Shown here in pieces: positions 1-6,786 of a stretch of DNA of 7,807 nucleotides. The stretch is from Pseudomonadota bacterium. Lineage in GTDB: Bacteria; Pseudomonadota; Alphaproteobacteria; Acetobacterales; Acetobacteraceae. Numbering within the stretch: position 1 is the stretch's first letter; every line of letters begins with the position of its first letter. The translations under genes were made by a program, and so were the position numbers. The DNA lies in contig JAJXSZ010000140.1 in assembly GCA_021784255.1 (NCBI GenBank), forward strand, positions 1 through 7,807. The letters run 5' to 3'. The notes beneath the pieces are model-generated. The model saw nothing but the letters and a program-made list of their open reading frames with translations. It was not told the DNA's origin and made no database searches.

Positions 1-688
1 CGCCGCCACCTTCGCCGCGCATGGCGTGGTGTTCCGCACCGGCCGCTCCGCGGTCGCGGTCGCCCCGGACGGCGCGGGAAGCCGCGTCACCCTGGACGAC
101 GGCGCGGTGCTGGAGGCCGATCTGCTGCTGGTGGCAACCGGCGTGCGCGCCGATCTCGGCTATCTCGCCGGCGCCGCCATCGCCACCGATCGCGGCATCC
201 TGGTCGATGCGAGGATGCAAACCAGCGCCCCGGATATCTGGGCCGCCGGCGACGTGGCCGAGGCGCCGGTGTTTCCCGGTCCCGGCACCGCGCTGGCCGG
301 CATCCTGCCGGAAGCGGTGGCGCAAGGCCGCACGGCGGGGATGGCGATGGCGGGCGATCCCGCGCTTACGCCCTATCGCGGCAGCGTGCCGCGCAACACC
401 TACTGTTTCTTCGGCCAGTCGGCGATCTCCGTCGGCACCGGCATCGCCGGCGCGCCGCCCGAAGGCGCCGATCTGGTCACACGGCGCGATGCGGACGCCG
501 GCAGCTACTGGCGGATCGCGCTGAAGGACGATCGCCTGCTCGGCATCGCCGCGGTGAACCTGCCGCTCGATGCCGGCATCCTGCACGAAATGATCCTGCG
601 GCGGGTCGATCTTGGTGCGGTCCGGGACCGGTTCCTCGATCAACCCCGCGCGACCGGGCGGATGCTGATGTCGCGGCAGTGGCGCTAG
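1..688 (+). CDS. padH: Phenylglyoxylate dehydrogenase epsilon subunit, PadH-like FAD/NAD(P)H oxidoreductase (5' partial)
   Basis: The reading frame is open from base 2 (first whole codon) to TAG at 686-688, giving 228 residues. The family is about 420 residues long, so roughly the N-terminal half lies outside the window. The visible part has the pyridine nucleotide-disulfide oxidoreductase pattern: an ATGV segment at residues 45-48, then a second FAD-contacting motif ending in DIWAAGDVAE with Asp84, then a C-terminal dimerisation-type domain (about 105-228) of the ferredoxin/rubredoxin reductase kind. The family moves electrons between iron-sulfur proteins and NAD(P). Next to a PadI-type subunit, the likely role is the NAD+-reducing subunit of cytoplasmic phenylglyoxylate dehydrogenase, accepting electrons released on oxidative decarboxylation of phenylglyoxylate. 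The next gene begins 13 bases downstream. The flavoprotein class is secure. The PadH name rests on context; another NADH:ferredoxin reductase or nitrite-reductase-like flavoprotein is the alternative. Confidence 0.82.
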   Translation, partial: AATFAAHGVVFRTGRSAVAVAPDGAGSRVTLDDGAVLEADLLLVATGVRADLGYLAGAAIATDRGILVDARMQTSAPDIWAAGDVAEAPVFPGPGTALAGILPEAVAQGRTAGMAMAGDPALTPYRGSVPRNTYCFFGQSAISVGTGIAGAPPEGADLVTRRDADAGSYWRIALKDDRLLGIAAVNLPLDAGILHEMILRRVDLGAVRDRFLDQPRATGRMLMSRQWR

Positions 689-701
689 CGGGGGCACGAC
701 G

Positions 702-3371
702 ATGGGCATGAGCTTCAACACGATCGCCTTCCGCTCCGAGCTTTGCGACGGCTGCGGCGACTGCATGACCGCCTGCGCGGAGGCTAAATCCGGCACGCGC
801 GATCTTGCGCAGGCGCGGATCCGCATCCTGCCGTCGCTGGAAGCGGGCGCCGCGCCCGATCTCGCGCTGTGCCGCCAGTGCGGCACCCCCGACTGCGCCA
901 CCCATTGCCCGGCCGGCGCGCTGACGAAGAACCAGACGACCGGCGTGATCGACTGGGACGAGGACCGCTGCGTCACCTGCCTGCTGTGCACCGCCGGCTG
1001 CGCCTATGGCGGGATCGCTTACGAGGCCGCGGTCGGCCATGTGGCGAAATGCGACACCTGCGACGGCGATCCCGCCTGCGTGCGCGTCTGCCCGACCGGG
1101 GCGCTGAGCTACCGCACCGCCGCCGGGCTCTACAACACGCATGGCGCGCGCGAGGATCTGTTCGTCCCCGGCCTGGCGGCCTGCCAGGGCTGCCATTCGG
1201 AACTGCTGATCCGCCACACGCTGCGGAAAGTGGGGCCGGAGGTGGTGGTGGCCGCGCCGCCCGGCTGCATCCCCGGCATGGGCACGGTCGGCTACAACGG
1301 CCGCACCGGATCGAAGGTGCCGATCTTCCATCCGCTGCTGACCAACACCGCCTCGATGCTCGCCGGGCTGCAGCGCCAGTTCCGCCGTCAGGGCCGGGAG
1401 ATCACCGCGCTCGCCCTGGCCGGCGACGGCGGCACCGCGGACGCCGGGTTCCAGTCGCTGTCGGGCGCCGCTTCGCGCAACGACCCGATCCTGTTCGTCT
1501 GCGTCGATAACGAAGGCTACATGAACACCGGCATGCAGGCCTCCGGCAGCACGCCGCAGGGGTCCTGGACCTCCACCACCCCGGTCGGCCCGGCGCTGCA
1601 CGGCAAGGCGGAGGAGGCGAAGAACCTGCCGCTGGTGATGGTGATGCACAACCCGAGCTACGTCGCCACCGCCTCCACCGCCTTCCTCGAGGATTATTAC
1701 GCGAAGCTGGAAAAGGCGATGGAAGCGTCGCGCACCGGCTTCGCCTATCTGCACGTCTATGCGCCCTGCCCGTCCGGCTGGCGCTTCCCGACCTCCATGA
1801 CCACCGAGGTGGCCCGGCTCGGGGTCGAGACGAATTTCCATCCGCTGTGGGAGTTCACGCCAGCCGAAGGCGTGCGCTTCACCCGCCCGGTCGGCCGGCC
1901 CCGGCCGGTGACGGATTATCTCGGCGGGATCGGCAAATACCGGCACCTGTCGGCGGCGGAGATCGCGACGATCCAGGCCAAGGTGGACGAGCGGCTCGCC
2001 GCGCTGGTGCGTTTCGTCGCCGCCGCGCCGCCGCCGCCGGCTGCCCGCGCGGCGGTCGCGCCGAAGCCCGCGCCGCGGTACTATTTCAACCCGGAGGCGG
2101 AAACGATGTCGCGCGACGCGCTGGCGTCGTTGCAACTGGAACGCCTGCGCGCGACGCTGCGCCGGACCTACGACAACGTCGCCCCCTACCGGGCGAAATG
2201 CGACGCCGCCGGCGTGCGCCCCGAGGATCTGCGCAGCCTGGACGATCTCGCGCATTTCCCGTTCAGCCTGAAGACCGACCTGCGCGACGCCTATCCGTTC
2301 GGCCTGTTCGCGGTGCCGCGCGAGCAGATCATCCGCCTGCACGCTTCCTCCGGCACCACCGGGCGGCCCACCGTGGTGGGCTACACGCGCGGCGATCTGG
2401 AGAACTGGGCCGGGCTGGTGGCCCGCTGCCTGGGCACCGCCGGCGCGCGACCGGGCGACGTGCTGCACAACGCCTATGGCTACGGGCTGTTCACCGGCGG
2501 GCTCGGCTTCCACGGCGGGGCCGAGCGGCTGGGCGCCACCGTGGTGCCCGCCTCCGGCGGCGGCACCGAACGGCAGGTGGTGCTGCTGCGCGACTTCGGC
2601 GCCAGCGTGCTGTGCGCGACCCCCTCCTACGCGCTCAACCTGGCCGAGGTGGCGGAGCACGAGGGCATCGATCTCCGTTCCGGCCCGCTCCGGCTCGGCA
2701 TGTTCGGCGCCGAGCCGTGGTCGGACGGCATGCGCGCCGAGCTCTCCGCGCGGCTCGGCATCACCGCGCGCGATGTCTATGGCCTGTCGGAAGTGCTGGG
2801 GCCGGGCGTCGCGGTGGAGTGCGAGGCGGAAAACGGGCTGCACGCTTGGGAGGACCATTTCATCTTCGAGACCGTCGATCCCGACACCGGCGCGCGGCTG
2901 CCGCCCGGCTCGGCGGGCGAACTGGTGATCACGACGCTCACCAAGGAAGCGCTGCCGATGATCCGCTACCGCACGCGCGACATCTCCCGCCTGGAGCTCG
3001 CGCCCTGCGCCTGCGGCCGGACCCACGCGCGGATCATGCGCATCACCGGGCGCAGCGACGACATGCTCATCATCCGCGGCGTGAACGTCTATCCGACCCA
3101 GGTGGAAGCCGCCCTGGTCGGGCTCGCCGGCGTCAGCCCGCACTACCAGCTGGTGGTCGAGCACACCGGCACGATGGATACGCTGACGGTGGAGGTGGAA
3201 GCCGATCCGCTGCTCGAATCCGGCGCCTACCGGGAGCTCTCGGGCGCCGTGTCGCACCGGATCAAGTCGCTGATCGGCATCAGCGCGGCGATCGCGGTGC
3301 GCGCGCCGGGCACGCTGCCGCGCTCGCAGGGCAAGGCCGTGCGCGTGCGCGACCTGCGGCCGAAGCGCTGA
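702..3371 (+). CDS. padI-padJ: Fusion protein: phenylglyoxylate dehydrogenase beta subunit (PadI) joined to phenylacetate-CoA ligase (PadJ/PaaK)
   Basis: This 889-residue protein has three parts. Residues 1-145 form a ferredoxin domain with four cysteine quartets (C15/18/21/25, C57/60/65/69, C90/93/96/100, C117/120/126/130), enough for four [4Fe-4S] clusters. Residues about 155-438 are a 2-oxoacid:acceptor oxidoreductase beta domain: GDG at 241-243 and N270 form the thiamine diphosphate/Mg motif, and C161, C164, C189 and C356 (in APCPSGW) are likely ligands of a fifth cluster. A linker rich in Ala and Pro (440-458) leads to a full-length adenylate-forming ligase (about 460-889): phosphate loop SSGTTGRP 549-556, YGLSE 693-697, hinge segment GRSDDMLIIRG 783-793 and catalytic-type Lys878 in PRSQGKA. 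The ligase part tracks E. coli PaaK along its whole length. Predicted activities are phenylacetate + ATP + CoA to phenylacetyl-CoA, and the CoA-dependent decarboxylating step on phenylglyoxylate together with PadG/E/F/H. ATG 702 is preferred over ATG 708 because a weak G-run (690-694) lies 7 bases upstream. Residues 1-440 match PadI's remembered length (about 450), so the novelty is the ligase fusion. Exact substrates are inferred. Confidence 0.9.
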   Translation: MGMSFNTIAFRSELCDGCGDCMTACAEAKSGTRDLAQARIRILPSLEAGAAPDLALCRQCGTPDCATHCPAGALTKNQTTGVIDWDEDRCVTCLLCTAGCAYGGIAYEAAVGHVAKCDTCDGDPACVRVCPTGALSYRTAAGLYNTHGAREDLFVPGLAACQGCHSELLIRHTLRKVGPEVVVAAPPGCIPGMGTVGYNGRTGSKVPIFHPLLTNTASMLAGLQRQFRRQGREITALALAGDGGTADAGFQSLSGAASRNDPILFVCVDNEGYMNTGMQASGSTPQGSWTSTTPVGPALHGKAEEAKNLPLVMVMHNPSYVATASTAFLEDYYAKLEKAMEASRTGFAYLHVYAPCPSGWRFPTSMTTEVARLGVETNFHPLWEFTPAEGVRFTRPVGRPRPVTDYLGGIGKYRHLSAAEIATIQAKVDERLAALVRFVAAAPPPPAARAAVAPKPAPRYYFNPEAETMSRDALASLQLERLRATLRRTYDNVAPYRAKCDAAGVRPEDLRSLDDLAHFPFSLKTDLRDAYPFGLFAVPREQIIRLHASSGTTGRPTVVGYTRGDLENWAGLVARCLGTAGARPGDVLHNAYGYGLFTGGLGFHGGAERLGATVVPASGGGTERQVVLLRDFGASVLCATPSYALNLAEVAEHEGIDLRSGPLRLGMFGAEPWSDGMRAELSARLGITARDVYGLSEVLGPGVAVECEAENGLHAWEDHFIFETVDPDTGARLPPGSAGELVITTLTKEALPMIRYRTRDISRLELAPCACGRTHARIMRITGRSDDMLIIRGVNVYPTQVEAALVGLAGVSPHYQLVVEHTGTMDTLTVEVEADPLLESGAYRELSGAVSHRIKSLIGISAAIAVRAPGTLPRSQGKAVRVRDLRPKR
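2019..2075 (+). other. Ala/Pro-rich interdomain linker at the PadI-PadJ junction, with a (CCG)4 run
   Basis: Codons 440-458 encode almost only Ala, Pro, Arg, Val and Lys, including four consecutive Pro codons (CCG x4 at 2028-2039). Low-complexity Ala/Pro stretches of this kind are common flexible linkers between independently folded domains. It lies exactly between the end of the beta-subunit similarity and the YYFNPEAET segment that starts the ligase similarity. No TAA, TAG or TGA occurs in any forward frame from 1912 to 2105, so the junction carries no trace of a former stop codon. The repeat is also the sort of place where sequencing indels occur, although a change of whole CCG units would leave the frame intact. 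Confidence 0.75.
2093..2108 (+). promoter_or_regulatory. Candidate internal ribosome binding site and ATG for a stand-alone ligase
   Basis: GGAGG at 2093-2097 is followed, after 8 bases, by an in-frame ATG at 2106-2108 (codon 469 of the fusion). Initiation here would give a 421-residue ligase beginning MSRDALASLQLER, only a few residues shorter than stand-alone PaaK proteins. The same bases encode the conserved NPEAET segment of the ligase family (CCG GAG GCG GAA), so the Shine-Dalgarno match may be a by-product of the protein sequence. Use of this start is therefore only a possibility. Confidence 0.3.
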
Positions 3372-3385
3372 GGGAGGCACCGATG
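3371..3385 (+). promoter_or_regulatory. Strong ribosome binding site for padB
   Basis: AGGGAGG (3371-3377), overlapping the last base of the preceding stop codon, lies 5 bases before ATG 3383. It is the best Shine-Dalgarno sequence in the operon. It decides the start of the molybdoenzyme gene, whose frame is otherwise open far upstream (to at least 1847) inside the ligase coding region. Confidence 0.8.
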
Positions 3386-6136
3386 TCCGCATCCGCCGCG
3401 AAGGGCGTCCGCGAGGTCCCGAGCTTCTGCTACAACTGCGTCGCCGGCCCCGACCTGATGACGGTGCGGGTGGAAAACGGCATCGCCACCCGGATCGAAC
3501 CCTGCCACCAGGCCGAGGCGATCCATCCCGGCCTGGGGCGGGTCTGCGTCAAGGCGTTCGGCCTGGTGCAGAAGACCTACAACCCGCATCGCGTGCTGAC
3601 GCCGATGAAGCGGACCAATCCGCGCAAGGGGCGCAATGAGGACCCGGGCTTCGTGCCGATCTCCTGGGACGAGGCGCTCGATGCGATCGCGGCGAAGCTG
3701 AACGACATCCGCGCGCGGGGGCTGCTGAACGACGCCGGCCTGCCGCGCGTCGCCGCCACCTTCGGCCACGGCGGCACGCCGCAAAGCTACATGGGGACGT
3801 TTCCCGCCTTCCTCTCCGCCTGGGGAATGATCGACTACAGCTTCGGTTCCGGCCAGGGCGTGAAATGCGTCCATTCCGAGCATCTGTACGGGGAGTTCTG
3901 GCACCGCGGCTTCACCGTCACGTCCGATACCGTCCGCACGCGCTACCTGATCTCCTGCGGCAACAACGCGGAGGTTTCGGGCGGGGTCTGCGCGGTACGC
4001 CGGCACGCCGACGCGCGCATCCGCGGCGTGAAGCGGGTGCAGATCGAGCCGCATCTCTCGCCCACCGGCGCGTGCTCGGCCGAATGGGTGCCGATCAAGC
4101 CGAAGACCGATCCGGCGTTCCTGCTGGCGCTGATCCACGCGATGCTGTTCGAGCATCCGCGCAGCGCGCTCGACCTGCCGTTCCTGCGCGACCGCACCGC
4201 CTCGCCCTATCTGATCGGGCCGGACGGCTATTACCTGCGCGATCCCGCGAGCGGCAAGCCGCTGGTCTGGGACGAAATCACCGACCGCCCGGTGCCGTTC
4301 GATACCGCGGGCGCGCGCCTGGCGCTGGAAGGCCGCTTCACGGTGGCGGACGCCGTGACGCGCGGTCCGGACGACGAGATCCGCCCGCAGCGCGACGCCG
4401 CCGCGCGCACCGCCTTCACCGCGATGGCGGATGCGATGGCGGCCCACACCCCCGACTGGGCCGCCGGCATCTGCGACATCCCGGCCGGGACCATCCGCCG
4501 CATCGCCGCCGAATTCCTGGAAAACGCCTGCATCGGCGAGACGATCGAGATCGACGGCGAGACGCTGCCGTTCCGTCCGGTCGCGGTCACGCTCGGCAAG
4601 ACCGTGAACAACGGCTGGGGCGCCTATGAATGCTGCTGGGCGCGCACCATGCTGGCCACGCTGGTGGGCGCGCTGGAAGTGCCGGGCGGCACGCTCGGCA
4701 CCACGGTGCGGCTCAACAAGCCGCACGACAACCGGCTGAAAAGCGTGCAGCCGGGCGAGGACGGTTTCATGGTGGCGCATTTCAACGCCACCAGCCAGAA
4801 GGATTGGATGGCGCAGCCCACCGGGCGCAACGCGCATCGCACGCTGGTGCCGATCGTCGGCAACTCGCCCTGGGCGCAGGCGCTCGGTCCCACGCATCTC
4901 GCCTGGATGTTCGCCTCCGACGCGCCGAAGGAATGGCCCGATCCGGAACTGCCGGAGATCTGGTTCGCCTTCCGCACCAACCCCGCGATCTCGTTCTGGG
5001 ACACCGCGCGGATCGGCCGGGCGATGGCGCGCATGCCGTTCATCGTGGCGTTCGCCTACACGTTCGACGAAACCAACCACATGGCCGACATCCTGCTGCC
5101 GGATGCGACCGACCTGGAAAGCACCCAGCTGATCCGCGTCGGCGGCACCAAGTTCGTCGAGCAGCACTGGGCGCATCAGGGCGTCGCGCTGCGCGCCCCG
5201 GCGGTGGAACCGCTCGGCGAGGCGCGCGACTTCACCTGGATCACCACCGAGCTCTGCCGCCGCGCCGGGCTGCTGGAACGCTACAACGCCGCACTCAACC
5301 GCGGCGCCGCGCTGGTGCCGCTGAAGGGCGAGGGCTACGATTTCAGCCTGGCCACCGATCAGGCGCACAGCGTCGAGACGATCTGGAACGCGGTCTGCCA
5401 GGCCGCCACCGCCGCGCTCAGCGAGGGCAAGGACGTCCACGACCTCGACTGGTTCAAGCAGCACGGTCACTACGTGGTGCCGTTCGACCGCGAGGACTGG
5501 TTCCTGACGCCGACCATGGTCCGCCAGGGGCTGCGCTACGAGCTGCCGTACCAGGAACGCCTGCTGCGCGTGGGCGAGGAACTGGGCCGGCGGCTGCACG
5601 AGCACGACATCCACTGGTGGGACAGCCAGCTTTCCGAATACGTGGCGATTCCCGAATGGCACGACGTGCCGGAGCGCTGGGTGGAGTCGATCCGCTCCAT
5701 GGGCGCCGATCCGGCCGACTATCCGCTGTGGGGCATCACCACCAAGGTGATGCCCTACACCACCGGCAACAACGCCGGCATCCCGCTGATGCACGAGGTC
5801 AGCGCCAATCTCCGCAACCACGGCGCGGTGGTCATCAACGCAACCACGGCCGCCGGGCTCGGGATCGCCAACGGAGACTGGGTGGAGGTGCGCTCGCCGA
5901 TCGGCGCCACCCAGGGCCGCGCGGCGGTGGTGCAGGGCTGCCGGCCGGACACGGTGGTGATCCCCGGCCAGTTCGACCATTGGAAGACCCCGTTCGCCAA
6001 GGACCTGCCCTTCCCGTCGCTCAACACGGTGGTGCCGCTGTCGCTGGCACTGACCGACGCGACCGGCTCGGGCGCCGATGTGGTGCGGGTTTCGGTGCGC
6101 CGGATCGCGGCCCCGGCGCAGGCAGGTGCGGCATGA
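3383..6136 (+). CDS. padB: Phenylacetyl-CoA:acceptor oxidoreductase catalytic subunit, PadB-like molybdopterin oxidoreductase
   Basis: A 917-residue member of the DMSO-reductase/formate-dehydrogenase superfamily. An N-terminal iron-sulfur segment (about 10-70) has C16-x2-C19 and C55. It is followed by QKTYNPHRVLTPMKR and the W-D-E-A-L motif typical of the family. C162 in GVKCVHSEH is at the position expected for the protein ligand of molybdenum. Segments around 190-230 (CGNN...) and 525-545 (WFAFRTNPA) fit cofactor binding. Residues about 785-905 form the C-terminal molybdopterin-dinucleotide domain (MPYTTGNN onward). There is no twin-arginine signal peptide, so the protein should be cytoplasmic, as required for a CoA-ester substrate. 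The predicted reaction is oxidation of phenylacetyl-CoA to phenylglyoxylate with release of CoA, electrons going to PadC. It starts 11 bases after the fusion gene and overlaps padC by ATGA. The superfamily is certain. The PadB assignment rests on overall sequence feel plus the adjacent ligase and PadHI. An odd point is the missing canonical third cluster cysteine (P23/D24 instead). Confidence 0.88.
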   Translation: MSASAAKGVREVPSFCYNCVAGPDLMTVRVENGIATRIEPCHQAEAIHPGLGRVCVKAFGLVQKTYNPHRVLTPMKRTNPRKGRNEDPGFVPISWDEALDAIAAKLNDIRARGLLNDAGLPRVAATFGHGGTPQSYMGTFPAFLSAWGMIDYSFGSGQGVKCVHSEHLYGEFWHRGFTVTSDTVRTRYLISCGNNAEVSGGVCAVRRHADARIRGVKRVQIEPHLSPTGACSAEWVPIKPKTDPAFLLALIHAMLFEHPRSALDLPFLRDRTASPYLIGPDGYYLRDPASGKPLVWDEITDRPVPFDTAGARLALEGRFTVADAVTRGPDDEIRPQRDAAARTAFTAMADAMAAHTPDWAAGICDIPAGTIRRIAAEFLENACIGETIEIDGETLPFRPVAVTLGKTVNNGWGAYECCWARTMLATLVGALEVPGGTLGTTVRLNKPHDNRLKSVQPGEDGFMVAHFNATSQKDWMAQPTGRNAHRTLVPIVGNSPWAQALGPTHLAWMFASDAPKEWPDPELPEIWFAFRTNPAISFWDTARIGRAMARMPFIVAFAYTFDETNHMADILLPDATDLESTQLIRVGGTKFVEQHWAHQGVALRAPAVEPLGEARDFTWITTELCRRAGLLERYNAALNRGAALVPLKGEGYDFSLATDQAHSVETIWNAVCQAATAALSEGKDVHDLDWFKQHGHYVVPFDREDWFLTPTMVRQGLRYELPYQERLLRVGEELGRRLHEHDIHWWDSQLSEYVAIPEWHDVPERWVESIRSMGADPADYPLWGITTKVMPYTTGNNAGIPLMHEVSANLRNHGAVVINATTAAGLGIANGDWVEVRSPIGATQGRAAVVQGCRPDTVVIPGQFDHWKTPFAKDLPFPSLNTVVPLSLALTDATGSGADVVRVSVRRIAAPAQAGAA

Positions 6137-6786
6137 CCCGCTATGTGATGGTGGCGGATCTCCGCCGCTGCGTCGGCTGCCAGACCTGCACCGCCGCCTG
6201 CAAGGAAGGCAACGGCACGCCGCCCGGCGTGCAGTGGCGGCGCGTGCTCGATCTGGAAACCGGCACCTACCCGAACGTGAACCGCGTGTTCGTCCCCGTG
6301 GGGTGTCAGCACTGCGCCAATCCGCCCTGCATGGAGGTCTGCCCCTCCACCGCCACCGGGCAGCGGGCGGACGGGATCGTCACCATCGACTACGAGCTCT
6401 GCATCGGGTGCAGCTACTGCGCCATGGCCTGCCCGTACGACGCGCGCAGCATGGTCGATCACGCCGAATACGCGTTCGGCGAGCAGCCCACCGCGGTGGA
6501 AGCGACGCGGATCGGGCGGGAGCGGATCGGCGTCGCCACCAAATGCACCTTCTGCGCCGGGCGGATCGACGCCGGCACCGCGCGCGGACTGGTTCCCGGC
6601 CAGGACCCCGAGGCGACGCCGCTCTGCGTCAACTCCTGCATCTCCGGCGCGCTGCGTTTCGGCGACATCGAGGACAAGGACGGGCCGATCGCCACCCTGC
6701 TGGCGGAAAACCAGTGGTTCCGCATGCACGAAAGCGAGGGCACCGAACCCGGCTTCTACTACATCTGGGACAAGGGCGCGCTATGA
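6133..6786 (+). CDS. padC: Phenylacetyl-CoA:acceptor oxidoreductase iron-sulfur subunit, PadC-like four-cluster ferredoxin
   Basis: 217 residues with sixteen cysteines in the PsrB/DmsB/NrfC arrangement: C13/16/19/23, C58/61/66/70, C90/93/96/100 and C138/141 with C165/169. These can hold four [4Fe-4S] clusters. No tryptophan or gap interrupts a quartet, so all four sites look intact. The protein has no signal peptide or membrane segment. It should dock on the molybdenum subunit and pass electrons to the membrane anchor encoded next. Length and layout match the electron-transfer subunits of the molybdoenzyme family. ATG 6133 overlaps the padB stop (ATGA), and its own ribosome site is poor, so translation is probably coupled to padB. 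The class is very secure; the pathway name follows from the operon. Confidence 0.9.
   Translation: MTRYVMVADLRRCVGCQTCTAACKEGNGTPPGVQWRRVLDLETGTYPNVNRVFVPVGCQHCANPPCMEVCPSTATGQRADGIVTIDYELCIGCSYCAMACPYDARSMVDHAEYAFGEQPTAVEATRIGRERIGVATKCTFCAGRIDAGTARGLVPGQDPEATPLCVNSCISGALRFGDIEDKDGPIATLLAENQWFRMHESEGTEPGFYYIWDKGAL

Noticed and set aside
21..524. Plus-strand open frame starting at ATG 21 within the padH region
   Set aside because: It has an Ala/Pro/Arg-rich composition without motifs. The overlapping frame from base 2 shows the FAD/NAD oxidoreductase motifs.
2028..2039. (CCG)4 as a regulatory or phase-variable repeat
   Set aside because: It has only four units of a triplet encoding Pro in a linker. 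Unit loss or gain would not change the frame, and such runs are common at this GC content.
1847..3382. Upstream extension of the padB frame through the ligase gene, which would give a 1429-residue protein
   Set aside because: The extension is Arg/Ala-rich nonsense in another frame of the ligase. The true start at 3383 has a strong Shine-Dalgarno, and family similarity begins just after it.
477..3392. 971-codon open frame on the minus strand opposite the fusion gene
   Set aside because: It is a shadow of the strong GC codon bias on the plus strand. The translation is rich in His, Arg, Ala and Gly with no recognisable domain, while the plus strand carries clear motifs throughout.
3227..5980. 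917-codon minus-strand open frame opposite padB
   Set aside because: Same cause: low-complexity Arg/His/Ala/Gly translation with no domain, opposite a well-supported molybdoenzyme.
6078..6782. Upstream extension of the padD frame through padC
   Set aside because: It is Arg-rich out-of-frame translation. The DmsC-like similarity begins at the ATG 6783 that overlaps the padC stop.
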